A stretch of DNA of 64,000 bases from Molossus alvarezi (lineage: Eukaryota; Chordata; Mammalia; Chiroptera; Molossidae), in NCBI GenBank assembly GCA_037176705.1, contig CM073894.1, forward strand, positions 30,401,501 to 30,465,500, read 5' to 3'. How positions within the stretch are numbered: position 1 is the first letter of the stretch; each line of letters starts with the position of its first letter. Positions 43,790 to 55,447 of this stretch are shown one piece after another. The translations under genes were made by a program, and so were the position numbers. Below the pieces are notes generated by a model, which was given only the letters and a program-made list of their open reading frames with translations, did not search any database and had not been told where the DNA came from.

Positions 43790-45029
43790 ATTGGGCAAGA
43801 ACTGGGTAATAAAATAACTAAAATAAGAATTGAGGAGCAGACAAAGAAACATACAAATAGGAACTGAGACTAACTGGGGGCCTAGAAGAAAACCCAGGAA
43901 CTCCAGTGGCTAAGGCCTGTAGAGTACCTTTCTTAATCCAAAACCACACACATATTTTTTGTCTGAGCCTCTGGTTTTCAGTTTTTCCAGGGATCCTACA
44001 CATGTGTGTTCTTGAAGTAAATTACATATCATTTAACATAATTTAAATGAGTCCTTTTTCTTCATAGTCCTTTTCGGTAACATGTATTCCTTTTATACAG
44101 AGAAGAAAGGGAGATGGAAACTTTTTAGATAACTAGGGTATCTACTAGCATTATATGCTCAGCAGTGTTATTAATTAATAATACCCACATCACATTAAAT
44201 CTGAGAGTACTTTCCAGGTGACATGTGAGAATTTTTTTTTTGCCTTTGTAATTAGTCAATTAGTATTAGCAGTGTTGATTTCAGTGCTTATTATGGCTTT
44301 ATGCTAAATATTTATGAGTAGTCTTATTTTATTGCAGAGTGCCATCATGGGTTAAACAAAATGGCATGAACAATGCTCCAGTAATTCAGTAAGGGAGGAG
44401 ACAAACTTGAAAATAAGGTGAGACACAAGGATAGACTTAGTTTCAAGGACAGGGTGAGAGGAGCCATCACGTAAGACTTCCTGTTGGGTGCATTACTTGC
44501 AAAGAAGACCTTTGGGAAATATTCTAATGGCCATCTCCAACAAATTTCATCAAATTGATTATATTAAATTGTCATGTACTCAACCTATTTTAAAATGTCT
44601 ACATCCAAGTCAACATCTGGAGGAGAGAGATGCCCACTTTTCTCTAATCACAATAAAACATTCCTTCTCTTCACAGGTAAACTCAATGAAAGCTTAACAT
44701 CTACCACCTCCTTTTTGCACCTCTTGGTCTCTCTGTCACCTACTCCAATTTAGTCTCTGCCCTTATTCTACATGAAACAACTCCCAATAAGGTCCACAGC
44801 AAAGTCAACATCATTCAATTTAGCTTGTATTTGTTTCAGAATGCTTCTTTGACAACCGTGTTTCTGGAAACACCTTGATGTGACTTTGTGACCTAATTGC
44901 TTTCTGAGAGATTCTCTCAGTATACTATGCTTTTCAGGTTCATACTCATCTCTCCAGCCATAAACTTTGGAAATTTGTCCTGATTTGTCCCAGAATTCTT
45001 TATCTTCACACTTTTGAAAATGTTACCTC
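43790..45029. other. Unrecognised sequence, perhaps decayed L2 in its last part
   Basis: No gene found. The end, from about 44850, may belong to the L2 copy that is clear from 45030. Confidence 0.35.
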
Positions 45030-46073
45030 TTAATAATCTCAGTGCTGCCCATGGTTTTAATGACTGTCTCTGTATATTGGTGCTTCCAAATCTCTATCTC
45101 CAGCCAGGACTCTTCTGTAAGTCTAACCAGCTGCTGACTCAACATATACTTCAAATTAAACATTGAATTTCTAACTCTTGAATGTCCCTTTACCTATTCC
45201 TCTACCACACATTTCTTCCAAATCTAATAAACTGCCAAATATCTCAGTGACATCTACCTTCTTCAATATTAATTGCATTAACTATAAATCTCAAAATCAT
45301 TTATAATACCAACCTCTTTATTTACAACAACAACCTCTCTTATTTTTATATACAAATTATCACCAAGTCCTGTCAATTCGGTTTCTAATATGTCTACATT
45401 TCCACAACCAAACTACAAGGCCCAAGTAAACACCAGTGTCATTTATTAAATGAAGAGTAATAATTGCTAGCTAATTTATCCACCACATTCAATCTTATTC
45501 CTCACCAACTCTACCTCAACAGAGCAGCCAAAATATTTTCAAAATATGTCACTAAGTCATTGCTTATAATGCCTTCTATTGTATTCCATTATTCTAATAA
45601 ATACAAATTCTTAAATACCTTAAATGTGTATCTAGCCCTGGAGATCTCTTCAATAACATCTTACAATATCTCCTGCTTATTCTTGCCCTAGTTATATTTA
45701 TCTGAATTTGATTTCCATGTCATTTGGGCTTCTCTGTGACTTAGGAATTTGTATATGAGCTTCTCGTAAAATATTTCCAAGATCCTACCCCATCTCTAAA
45801 TTCATGCTCGCTGTCACTGCAGATATCAGCTGAAGTGTCATTTCCTCACCGAAGCATTTCTGGATCCTGACACTACAACTTTCTTTGTATAAACACTCAC
45901 AGAAAGATACTCTTTTACTTTGATGTCTATATCTCTATTACATAGTAATTTCACCAAATTAATTGATATATCTAGGAGAGGAGAGATTGTATTTTTGTTC
46001 AACATTATTATCCTAGATTTAGAAGAATGCTGAGTTCCAAGTGAGGGCTCAATTAAATGCTATTGAATGAATG
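45030..46073 (+). mobile_element. L2: L2 (LINE-2) 3' part, second copy
   Basis: TGGTGCTTCCAAATCTCTAT and CTCCAGCCAGGACTCTTC (L2 reverse transcriptase region after the YADD block), GTCAATTCGGTTTCTAATAT, ACAGAGCAGCCAAAATATTT, GATATCAGCTGAAGTGTCAT, CTCACCGAAGCATTTCTGGA, and GGGCTCAATTAAATGCTATT with ATTGAATGAATG at the 3' end follow the L2 order. It is in the same orientation as the copy at 29.6-32.6 kb but clearly a separate insertion. Confidence 0.78.
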
Positions 46074-46517
46074 CCCATTGAAAAGAAATGCTTATTGAAA
46101 GTGTAAAAGTAGCAGTAAACATGAAAAGGAGAGGATAGACAAGAGAAATGTTGAGGAGAGAGGACCCAAGACCTGACATTGTGAGGAATAGTACTTCACA
46201 AACAAATTAGGTCAAGCTACAAGGTTGGGGGAAGTTTAAGACAAAGGTACAATAGTGTCCCTTGGAATTAAAAACCAGGATTCATATATGGCCTTCAATG
46301 GAGACAGAAACCATGAACTGGAAAAGTAGAAATTGATATTGACCTCTCTATCTTTCTGGGGCTGCATAACTTCATATATTTTTGTCTTTGTGCTTCTGTT
46401 TCATTATCATTTTTAGCCAGACTGGCTTTCTCTATATTGAGTTTCTTTTAGAGACTTGGAAAACTGTAACATCTTCTTGTTCCATTGAACCACAGTGATT
46501 CACAAAACTTATATATC
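46074..46517. other. Unrecognised sequence
   Basis: No recognisable feature. Confidence 0.35.
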
Positions 46518-46534
46518 TGTTATTTCATATTCTT

Positions 46535-46783
46535 TTATTTTTTATCCTCACCCAAGGACATTTTTCCATTTTTTGTTCAGATAGAGTGGGAGGGAGAGAG
46601 AGAAGAGAGAGAGAGAAAGAAGCATCGATGTGAAAGGGACACATCAAGTGGCTGCCTCCTGCACAACCCAACCAGGGTCGGGGACAAACTGCAACCATGG
46701 TATATGTCCTTAGCAGGAACCGAACCCTGGTCTCTCTGGACTGCAGGTCGATGCTCTAACCACTGAGCAAACCTGGCCAGGGC
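46535..46783 (-). mobile_element. VES: VES-type SINE
   Basis: On minus: GCCCTGGCCAGGTTTGCTCA head, A and B boxes, CT-rich stretch, TCCTTGGGTGAGGA, and an A tail. TGTTATTTCATATTCTT is perfectly duplicated at 46518-46534 and 46784-46800. Confidence 0.95.
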
Positions 46784-46800
46784 TGTTATTTCATATTCTT

Positions 46801-49077
46801 GAGAAGAGATTATTATATTTATGTGGCTTAAATTGGGTATCTATACCTGATCAATTAAACTGTAGCTAGGTGGATAAAATCAACAACATGGTTGCCTATT
46901 TCTCCTTCCAGAATAGATTGTGGAGTCATTCTCAAAAATAAAGTTGTGGGTTTGACAACTAATACCCAAGAAGCTACAGTGCTAGACTTGGCAATAGGAT
47001 GTACATGGGGGATGCTAGAGAACTAAGGCAGAGGTACGGTAGTGAGTCTAACACTTCCAGGCTGAATCATTAAAAACATTATGGTGCTAATGACAGAACT
47101 AGAAAGTTAGAAGTAAAAACTACATTGGGAAGGCAGGTTGAGAACATCATGAGTTTAGTTTGGAGAAAGTTGAGTTATTTTATCATTAGATCATAACTGT
47201 TTTCACTTGATATGAAAAATTGGCTTGAATAAAGCTTTGTCTAAATAAAAGTTCCCTTATGTTTTTATTTCTTAATCTAACCTACCATTCCTTTCCTTCT
47301 TTCTAAGATATATGTAGATAAACCAGAATTTTTCCTCTGACTATCCTCTTAATAATTTTCAAATTACCTTGATTTATATTTGAAATTGAACAATACATAT
47401 GGTTGCTCAATTCAAGCACAATAAAAATCATGGTAAGATAATTCTTCAAAATAAAAAATGGTGGCTTAGTACTTATACTCATGGCAAGATTACATCCATG
47501 TACCACATCTCTAAACTTACAATGGGCTCAAATTTACTCTAAGTCTATGAAAACCGAACCACAGTATAAAACATGCGTATTTCTCTTGAACTATTTTTTT
47601 TTGTTTAGTACTAGTCTACAGAGAGGTGCCAAAAAATGTTTGACTTGGCAGTCAAACTGTATATACTATGGACCGCTGAGCTGTATGGCTCCTGCGTTAC
47701 AGTTCATGGGATTTAAAAGATATGATTCATGAGGACAATTGCAACTGATTTTGTGAGAAAGTCAGACGATGTATGATAGAAGAAATATTATTGTCACTTT
47801 TTTCACTTTTTATGGAACTTAATATACTATAATATAATGTACCTAATATATTATATTTACATTAAAAATAATAGAACCTTAGTTGTGCCCATTTCTAAAA
47901 CTACCAATACAAAAATAAAATCAACAAAGTCAATACAGAATTTTAAAAAATCATGACAAAGTATATCAGAAATCAAATATGAGAATTTATACATAACACG
48001 ATTTTTGTCGGTAATCCAGCCTACCAAAATGTAAAACTCAAATATTTCCAGGGGTAATAAGTAATTTTTTGAAGAATTAAAGTGAACCATAATTAGAAAA
48101 ATGTTTATTTGAATGCCAAAAGAGTATTTCTGATGCATTTTAATTTTAATATTTTTGTAAGGCAGTAAATTTCATATTGTGTATGTTTATCCAGGTTATT
48201 ATGTTTGATGATATACTTTGTCTTCTTAAAAAAGTTGGAATTGTATTGCATAACAGTGATGGATGATGGAAAGGGCTCTTTTTCTATCCATATGCTATTA
48301 TTACCAAATTACTAGGGTTTAATCAAGCAAATTAAGAAAAGTACATTAGCTTATGTTAGACATAACTTATAACCATGTACAGTGACAATTATACAGAAAC
48401 ATTTTCCTAGATACTTTTCTTCAGAACTTTTCTTATACTGGATACCTGTTAGGTATTTAAGTTATAATGAAAAACATCCTTTAAAATTTGTCTTAAGTTT
48501 TTTTCATTAGTTTCAGTATTCTGTATTTTTTTTCACATTCTAAATTAGAGACAGTTTATTTAAGTCTTATTTCAGCCATAGTTAAAACTGAACCACTAAA
48601 ATCGAAATGATATACACACATTAACATAACTGTGGAAATACTATTGGCAGAAGGATACATGATAAGTGAATGTTTGACAAAAAGCACTTAAGACTTAAAA
48701 AATGTAAAATATATCCTAAATTTGACAGATGAAACCATATTTGCAGTTTTCATTTTTGAGATGCAAAAAAAATCATGCACATAGATGCACTAATTTTAAG
48801 ATTTTAGCTTTTTTTGTGCTTTCCCTGGGCTCCAACTTGTGACTTTTCTATTTTATGAGTAATATGTTTATATTCTTTCTGACTTGAATTCTTAGTCATC
48901 TGTGACTCCCCTTACTGCTTAAGATATGTAACCAATAAGTAATGAAAATCTATTTTATTCAAAGAGATGCTATTCTTTCATAATGTATTGGTGGGCTTCT
49001 GAAAACAGTATTTTCTTAGTAGTAGAAAACAATAAGTCCTAGACTTGACACTGTTTTAGTCTTACTTAATAAAACTT
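46801..49077. other. Unrecognised AT-rich sequence
   Basis: About 2.3 kb with no repeat or gene I can name. ORFs up to 93 codons are AT-rich chance frames. Confidence 0.4.
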
Positions 49078-49093
49078 AAAAGTAAAACCTAAG

Positions 49094-49468
49094 CCCTGGC
49101 CGGTTTGGCTCAGAGGTTAGAGTGTCAGCCTGCGGTCTAGAAACACCTGGGTTAGGTTGCCACTAGGGGCATGTGCTTCCGTTGCTGTTTGTCCCTGGCC
49201 CAGGTTAGGCCATGAGGGGAGGCAGCCACTCAATGTGTCCCTTTCATGTCAATGTCTGTCTGTCTCTCTCTCTCTGTCTCTCTCTCTCTGTCTGTCTCTC
49301 TCTGTCTGTCTGTCTCTCTCTGTCTGTCTGTCTCTGCCTGTCTCTGTCTGTCTTTGTCTGTCTCTCTCTGTCTCTCTCCCTCCCTCCCTCCCTCCCTCCC
49401 TGTCCCCCTCTTCTTCCCACTCCAGCTAAACAAAAAATAGAAAAATGTCCTCCGGTGAGGATAAAAAA
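49094..49468 (+). mobile_element. VES: VES-type SINE with expanded (TCTG)n/(TC)n stretch
   Basis: GCCCTGGCCGGTTTGGCTCA head, GGTTAGGTTGCCACTAGG, then about 150 bases of TCTG and TC units ending in (CCCT)n, and finally TCCTCCGGTGAGGA with an A tail. AAGTAAAACCTAA is duplicated on both flanks (about 49079-49093 and 49470-49482). At 375 bp it is about 130 longer than its relatives, all from the repeat. Leu/Ser-rich ORFs on both strands are translations of the repeat. Confidence 0.95.
49250..49402 (+). repeat. (TCTG)n/(TC)n/(CCCT)n microsatellite inside VES
   Basis: Tetranucleotide and dinucleotide units alternate, followed by TCCC units. It arose by expansion of the CT-rich part of the SINE. 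Confidence 0.92.
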
Positions 49469-49559
49469 AAAGTAAAACCTAAAAGCATCGAACTCATTAA
49501 GAAATATAACTGTCTCAGAACATAACTTAATAATTATGGAAATAGGAATAAAAAAATAC

Positions 49560-50093
49560 TAACACCCATCAGGTTAAGATTCACAATGTATGACATCTGA
49601 TAGAAAATGACCAGGCATAAAAACAATTAGGAATATACAACTCATATTATGATAAACAAACCAAAACTGACACAGAGGTAAGTTGATAGACAAGGCATTA
49701 AAACTGTTGTTATATCTGTATTCCAAAAGTTTAAAAATTTGAACTGAGATATGACAAATATAAAAAAGAGCCAAGTTGTACATCTAGATGAAAACAATCT
49801 GTGAGATGGAAAAAAAAAATGAATTAATGCCATTAGGTATTGCAAAAGAAAAATGGTAGTAAACTCAAAGATATAACAATTGAAACAATTCAAAACTAGA
49901 CACACAGATAAAGAGAATAATTTAAATAACACAGAAGAGCAGGTATTTGTGGTATTTTAAGTAGGCTAATAAATATTTAGTTGGAGTCCCTGAAAGATTA
50001 TGGAAGAAAATACATTTGAACCAAATTTGACCAAATATTTTTCAAATGTGACAAGACTTTAACCTATGGTTCCAAGAAGCTCAATGAACATCA

Positions 50094-50138
<45 letters not shown>

Positions 50139-50408
50139 GAAAGAAGAAAAAGAATAGAAAGAAAATTATATGGTACATCACAGTCAAACTGCCAAATATA
50201 AAGATAAGCTAAAAAAAAAAAAAAGTAGAAAAAAAATCTATGAACAAAAGTAAAGATGGGAGCAGATTTTTTTTTTTTTTTTTTAAATCAGAAACAAGGC
50301 AAGTGAGAGAACATGAGAGTGACAAGGTTATAGTATTAAAAACCAGGAAAAAAAATCCTGTCAATCTAAAATTCTATACCCAGCCAATATATCTTTCAAA
50401 AGCAAAGA
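49560..50408 (+). pseudogene. L1 ORF1 remnant
   Basis: Follows the ORF1 order from the coiled coil to the C-terminal domain, ending in TCCTGTCAATCTAAAATTCT and AGCCAATATATCTTTCAAAA, the NRQPRILYPAKISFK-like block. A (CA)n at 50093-50136 replaces part of the frame. Many stops. Confidence 0.65.
50093..50136 (+). repeat. (CA)n microsatellite, about 21 units
   Basis: An unbroken run of CA units, likely polymorphic, inside the old ORF1 remnant. Confidence 0.95.
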
Positions 50409-50409
50409 A

Positions 50410-50618
50410 TTTTTAAAATTGATTTTTAGAGGGAGAGGAAGGGAGAAGGAGAGAGAGAAACATACATTGATGAGAGAAAACATCGATGGGCCACCTACTG
50501 CACACCCTCGACTGGGGATCAGGCTCACAACCTGGGCATGTGCTCTGACTAGAAATCAAACCAGCGACTTCTTGATGCATTGGTCAATGCTCAACCACTG
50601 AGACACACTCTTTGGGCA
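50410..50618 (-). mobile_element. tRNA-derived SINE, 'GTGTCTCAGTGGTTGAGC' family
   Basis: On minus: GTGTGTCTCAGTGGTTGAGC head, AGTCAGAGCACATGCCCAGG, GTGTGCAGTAGGTGGCCCAT, and a (CT)n stretch. It sits in the L1 after the ORF1 part and 51 bases from a SINE on the other strand. Confidence 0.88.
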
Positions 50619-50669
50619 TAAATAAAAATATTTTAAGGCAAAAATGTATCACTATAAAAAATGATAAAC

Positions 50670-50884
50670 AGTCTTGGCTGGTTTGGCTCAGCAGTTAGCA
50701 CTGGCCCATAAACTGGAGGGTTGTGGGTTTGATTTCCAGTCAAGGGCATGTGCCTGGGTTTTTGGTTCAATCCTAGGCCCTGGTTGGAGTCATGAGGGAG
50801 GCAACCAATAGATGTGTCTTTCTCACATATATGTTTCTCTCTTCCTCCCGTTCACTCTATCTGGGGGGAAAAGAAAATCAGTAG
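50670..50884 (+). mobile_element. tRNA-derived SINE, VES-like, without the usual 3' end
   Basis: CTTGGCTGGTTTGGCTCAGC head, TTTGATTTCCAGTCAAGGGC, GGGAGGCAACCAATAGATGT, CT-rich stretch, then TCTATCTGGGGGGAAAAG. The TCCTCGGGTGAGGA module is absent, as at 26786-26988. Confidence 0.85.
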
Positions 50885-51260
50885 AAAAATTAACAAAGGT
50901 AAATACACCACCTAATAAACAGCAAAATACACATATTTTTCAAGTGTTCATAGAAGATGTATGAATATAGGTTATTTTCTGTGTGATAAAGTATTAATAC
51001 TTTAAAAAATTGTGTCATACAAAATATACTCTGATCTAAATTAAATGAAATAAAATATAAAATCAATTAAACAAATGTCTCAAAAATCCCCAATATTTGT
51101 ATAAACAAAAGAATAAATGACTAAATGACTAATGGGTCATAGAGAAAATCAAGAGAAATTACAAAATATTTGATGTAAACAAAAATAAATATATAATATT
51201 CAGTTATAAGATACTGCAAAAACAGTATTGGGAAAATTAAAGCATTAGAAAAATGTTTTT

Positions 51261-51488
51261 ATTTTTATTTATTTATTTAAAAATATATTTTCTTTATTGA
51301 TTTTAGTGAGAGAGGAAGGGAGAGAGAGACAGAAACATCAATGAGAGAGAATATCAATTGGCCACCTCCTGCATGCCCGCCACTGGGGATTAGATCTAAA
51401 ACCTGGGCATGTGCCCTGACTGGGAATTGAACCGGCAACTTCTTGGTGCATGGATCAATGCTCAACCACTGAACCTCACCAGCCAGGC
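51261..51488 (-). mobile_element. tRNA-derived SINE, 'TGGTTGAGC' family
   Basis: On minus: GCCTGGCTGGTGAGGTTCAG head, GGTTGAGCATTGATCCATGC, GGTTCAATTCCCAGTCAGG, GGCGGGCATGCAGGAGGTGG, and a CT-rich stretch. AGAAAAATGTTTTT at 51247-51260 and AGAAAAAATGTTTTT at 51489-51503 form the target duplication. Confidence 0.93.
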
Positions 51489-51676
51489 AGAAAAAATGTT
51501 TTTCAATGAGTGATCTCAGCTTCTACATCAAGAAATTAAACTCAATATAAATAAAAGAAAATAATTATGACTAGACACAGAAATCTGTGAAATACAAAAC
51601 AAAAAGCAGTTGAGTAATTAATTAAAACTAAAAGCTTGTTCTTATATAAATTTAATAAAATTAAACTTTAGCCAAA

Positions 51677-51720
51677 TGGACAAAAAAAAAAAAAAAAAAG
51701 AAAAAGAAAAAGAAAAAAAG
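51677..51720 (+). repeat. A-rich tract with (GAAAAA)n
   Basis: About 18 A followed by GAAAAA units. Low-complexity. Confidence 0.85.
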
Positions 51721-52560
51721 ACAAACTTCCCATATCAAAAATGAAAGAAGTGAGAAGCTACATATACTATATCTATTTAAAGGATAGTAAGCTAATGTTA
51801 TGGGCAACATTATACCAATAAATTTGACAAATTAGATGAAATAGAAAATTAGAGAACAGTTTTCCAAAGCTTATTCAAGAAGGAACAATCATTATATCAT
51901 GTTTATTAAATAAATAGCATTTTATTTAAATAACTGACCCACCCACCCAAGGGAAAAAAAATTCCAGACCAGATGGCTTCACTGGAAAATTTTTCCAAAC
52001 ATTTATGGAAGAATAACACCAATTTTGAAGAAATTATTTGTAATAATTGAAAAGTAAGAAATACTTTTCAACTTATTTGAGATCAACATTATTCTGAAAA
52101 CAAATTGACAAACACTATATTAAAAAAGAAAACTACAGACCACTACGCATCATGAAAGTAGATATAAAAGCTCTGACCATTATAGCACATAGAATTCAAT
52201 AATATAAAAAGATTAAAATGTATGACAGAATCAAATTGGCTATTTCAGCATGCAAGGCCAGTTTAACACTGAAAATAAACACAAAGCATATTAACACTAA
52301 AATTAAAAAAACATACAATCATCTCAATGCAGAAGAAGATTTGAGAAATATAACACCTATTCCTGAGGGGGGGGCGGGTTGTAAGCCAATTAGACATAGA
52401 AAGGAACTTCCTCAACTTGATTAAGGAAAACTACAGAAAACTTACAGTTAATGGTGACAGAATAATACATTCCACATTAGACGAGAAAAAAAAGACAAGG
52501 ATGCTTATTCTTTTATTTCTATTCTACCTTGTACTGAAGGATCTATTTAGCATAATAAGA

Positions 52561-52579
52561 TGGGGCGGGGGGGGGGGGA
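52561..52579 (+). repeat. Long G run in AT-rich DNA
   Basis: TGGGGCGGGGGGGGGGGGA interrupts the old L1 ORF2. A similar G-rich patch is at 52369-52378. Confidence 0.85.
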
Positions 52580-52650
52580 TCCAAATTAAAAAGACAAAAA
52601 GTAAAACTCAATTTATATATAACAATTTTCTATGAAGATTATCCAATGAG

Positions 52651-52869
52651 CCCAGCTGGTGTGGCCCAGTGGTTGAGCATCAACCCATGGACCAACAGGT
52701 CACCAGTTCGATTCCCTGTCAGGACACATGCACAGGTTGCAGGCTTGATATACTGTGAAGGCCGTGCAGAAGGCAGCCAATCAATGTCTCTCATCAACGT
52801 TTCTATCTCTCTCTCCCCTTCTCTCTTCCTCTCTCTAAAAATCAATGAAAACATTTTTTTAAAAAAAAG
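52651..52869 (+). mobile_element. tRNA-derived SINE, 'GTGGCCCAGTGGTTGAGC' family
   Basis: CCCAGCTGGTGTGGCCCAGT head, CAGTTCGATTCCCTGTCAGG B box, CATCAACGTTTCTATCTC, CT-rich stretch, and AAAATCAATGAAAACATT. TTATCCAATGA (52639-52649) and TTATCCAGTAA (52870-52880) are a diverged target duplication in the L1. Confidence 0.92.
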
Positions 52870-54170
52870 TTATCCAGTAAAATCTATAAGAACTCCTAGA
52901 ACTAGTAAGTTTAGCAAAACTGCAGGATATAAGCTAATTTTATGAAAATCAATTATATTTCTATATATTAGCAATAAACAATTAGAAAGTAAAATTGAAA
53001 AATATATTCATAATAGCATAAATGATGTAAAAGATCTACATATTGAATTTAAGAAAACATTGCTCAATAAATGGAGAGGTACATCATGAACATGAATAAA
53101 AGTTTCCAATATTGAGATGTCAATTCTTGTAATATTGATGTATAGATTTAATGCATTTGGAAATAACAGTCTACTAGGCTTTTAGGTCAGAAATTGACAT
53201 TTCTGTGGAAATTAAAAGGACCTAGAATAGCCAAAGTACTTTTAAAAAATATAACAAAGTGGAATGACTAAGACCACCAGATTTCAAGACACTATAAAAC
53301 TGCACTAATTAAGAGAGTTATGGTATTGGCATAAAATAAAAAAGATGGATCCAGGGAACAGAATGGAGACCTCAGAAATAGACATATATAGACAACTGAT
53401 TTTTTACAAAGAAACAAAGGTAATTTTTTCTGAAAAATTGTCCTAAAATATTAGATATCTATATGCTAAAAAATCAACTTTAATACATAGCTTGCACTGT
53501 ATGCAAAAAATTAACTCAAAATGAAGCAAAGACTTTAATATGAAATTAAAACTATACAATCATTGTGGAAAATAGTTTGGCAGTTTCTTAAACATATGAT
53601 CTAGCCTTTCCACCCAAAGTATTTACCAAAGAGACAAAAAGCATATGTTCACACAGAGTTTTATGAAAATATTTATATCTGTTTTATCTCTAATCATTAA
53701 AACCTATAAACAACCCCAAAACTTATCAACAAGTGAATGGATAAGCAATAGAAAACTATTAAACAACAACAAAAGAAATAAACTATTAGAATATGCTACA
53801 ACATGGGTAAATCTCAAATAATTACGTTAAGTGAAACAATCCAGATCACCCCCCCAAAAATAATTGAGCCCTTAATTTATGATACAATGTATTTAAAAAG
53901 TTTAAGAAATGCAAACTTACGTATACTGCCTTGGAAGCAGACTGATCTTTGCCAAATTTGGTCAGGGATAGGGGGACTGAGGAATTAAGAGGGAGCGTTT
54001 ACAAAGGACTAAAATGAAAATGTTATAGGTAATGAGATATATTCATTATCATGATTGTGGTGATGGTTTCATGGGGGATATACATATTCCAAAATCTAAA
54101 AATTATACACTTAAACATATGTTTATTGTATGTCACTTATATCTCAATAATGTTGTTTAAGAAAAATAGA

Positions 54171-54792
54171 ACTAATCAGGCTTAGAAAATGACAGGAAGC
54201 AGAATATTTACTTAAAACAGATGTACTTAAAGTCTCCACTGATGAGCTCCAACCGTTCCTACCCTATCTTGGTCCCTCTTCTCTAGACTGAAGAGCAAGA
54301 CATTAGGTATCTACCATTTACCTAAGACAGGGCAGATTATTCTGAAGTCTCCATGCACATCAGAGACAGATAATTTTCCCAAAAGAAGTTTGGAATATTA
54401 TGAGAAGAAATGGGGATGAGGGATTAATGGGCAAACTAAGCATATTTTCATTTAAGGAAGCATGTTTATTTCAATTTACTTTACATTCAACAAATACTCA
54501 TTTATTACCTACTCTACCCATGACAGTTAGGGTATCAAGGTTTGGGAATCTAGTGAAGAAAAGACAGAACCATCCTACTAAGGAAGTAATTTAGTGGAAG
54601 ATGTATATATGTGTGTGTGTGTGTGTGTGTATGTATGTGTGTATGCATGCATATATAAAGAGGAAACTTGAATACTCATATGGTTCTTATCCTCTTAGTC
54701 TCAGGTCCCGTTCTTATCCAAGAAACTACCCTACAGCCTGGGCCAGCACACAAAGGAGGGAAGCAGACAGAAAGCTGCACGGCATTAAAAAT
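54171..54792. other. Unrecognised sequence with a (TG)n microsatellite
   Basis: No gene or repeat family found. A (TG)n and TATG-rich microsatellite lies at 54604-54660. Confidence 0.4.
54604..54660 (+). repeat. (TG)n/(TATG)n microsatellite
   Basis: ATATATGTGTGTGTGTGTGT and following imperfect GTATGTATG and GCATGCATATATA units. Confidence 0.88.
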
Positions 54793-54809
54793 AGAAAAAG
54801 GAGGCACTG
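54793..54809. repeat. Target-site duplication, left copy (young L1)
   Basis: AGAAAAAGGAGGCACTG is identical to 55520-55536. Perfect 17 bp flanking the L1. Confidence 0.92.
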
Positions 54810-54810
54810 A

Positions 54811-55236
54811 TGTGGAGAAAAGGGAATGCTTACACACCGCTGGTGTGAATGCAGATTGTTGCATCCACTGTGGAAAACAGTATGGAACGGACTCAAAAAA
54901 TTAAAAATGGAATGACTGTTTGACCCAGTGATCCCACTTCTAGGAATCTATTCTAAGAATCCCAAAACACCAATCAAAAAGAATATATACACCCCTATGT
55001 TCATAACAGCGTTATTGACAATAGCTCAGATTTTGAAACAGCCCAAGTGCCCATCAGCAGATGAGTGGATAAAAAAACTGTGGTACATGTACACAATGGA
55101 ATACTATGCAGCTATGAAAAAAGACTTCTTACCCTTTGTGACAACATGAATGGACCTGGAGAGTATTATGCTAAGTGAAATAAGTCAATCAGAGAAAGAC
55201 AAATATCACATGACCTCACTTATAAATGGAATCTAA
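54811..55236 (+). pseudogene. L1 ORF2 C-terminal fragment
   Basis: Two overlapping frames give CLHTAGVNADCCIHCGKQYG and then MIPLLGIYSKNPKTPIKKNI and DEWIKKLWYMYTMEYYAAMK, the C-terminal cysteine-rich part of L1 ORF2. The change of frame near 54900 shows an indel. A TGA at 55147-55149 stands where related copies have a tryptophan codon (ACATGGATGG), so one G-to-A change ends the frame early. The family stop would be the TAA at 55234-55236. Confidence 0.85.
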
Positions 55237-55447
55237 TGAATGTAATAACCTGACCAACCAAATAGGTCCAGAGGCATGGAGGCATGGAACAGACTGACAG
55301 ATCTTGGGGCCGGGGGAAGGGGGTGGCTCAGAGGAGACAGGGAGAGATTAACCAAAAACTCATATGCTTATATGTATAGCCAATGGACACAGACAATAGT
55401 GTGGTGAAGGCCTGGTGTGGGGCAGGGACTGGGAAGAAGGGGATAAG

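Larger units (their letters stand above)
51500..54160 (+). pseudogene. L1 ORF2 remnant with 3' UTR
   Basis: The piece holds reverse transcriptase and C-terminal sequence in broken frames. Where the F/YADD motif should be (about 52610-52635, after GATCCAAATTAAAAAG) the sequence reads TATATATAACAATTTTCTAT, so the catalytic motif is gone. A G-rich run at 52561-52578 and the SINE at 52651 break the frame further. From about 53990 the sequence is L1 3' UTR. Confidence 0.65.
49540..54170 (+). mobile_element. Old L1 LINE, nearly end to end, with four SINE insertions
   Basis: Recognisable parts in order: ORF1 5' part (AAAACTGTTGTTATATCTGT near 49697), GTTGGAGTCCCTGAAAGATT (near 49980), TCAATCTAAAATTCTATACC (near 50362); ORF2 with AGACCAGATGGCTTCACTGG (near 51966), AAAACTACAGACCACTACGC, CATTATAGCACATAGAATTC, AGGAACTTCCTCAACTTGAT, GGACCTAGAATAGCCAAAG; the C-terminal part (AATAGTTTGGCAGTTTCTTA); and the 3' UTR ending TTATATCTCAATAATG near 54155. 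Some middle parts are missing, including most of the endonuclease. SINEs at 50410, 50670, 51261 and 52651 lie inside. It resembles the L1MC/L1ME group and is inactive. Confidence 0.82.

Noticed and set aside
43472..43867. 131-codon ORF with a run of histidines
   Set aside because: It is made from a VES tail and a (CAT)n/(CA)n microsatellite.
49157..49475. Long Leu/Ser/Val-rich ORFs on both strands (60-90 codons)
   Set aside because: They are translations of the (TCTG)n/(TC)n tract in a VES SINE. Both strands are open because the repeat has no stops.
50093..50136. CRISPR-like regular repeat
   Set aside because: A plain (CA)n microsatellite with no spacers. The context is a mammalian genome.
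54928..55149. 73-codon ORF as a possible gene
   Set aside because: It is the C-terminal part of L1 ORF2 in a truncated insertion.
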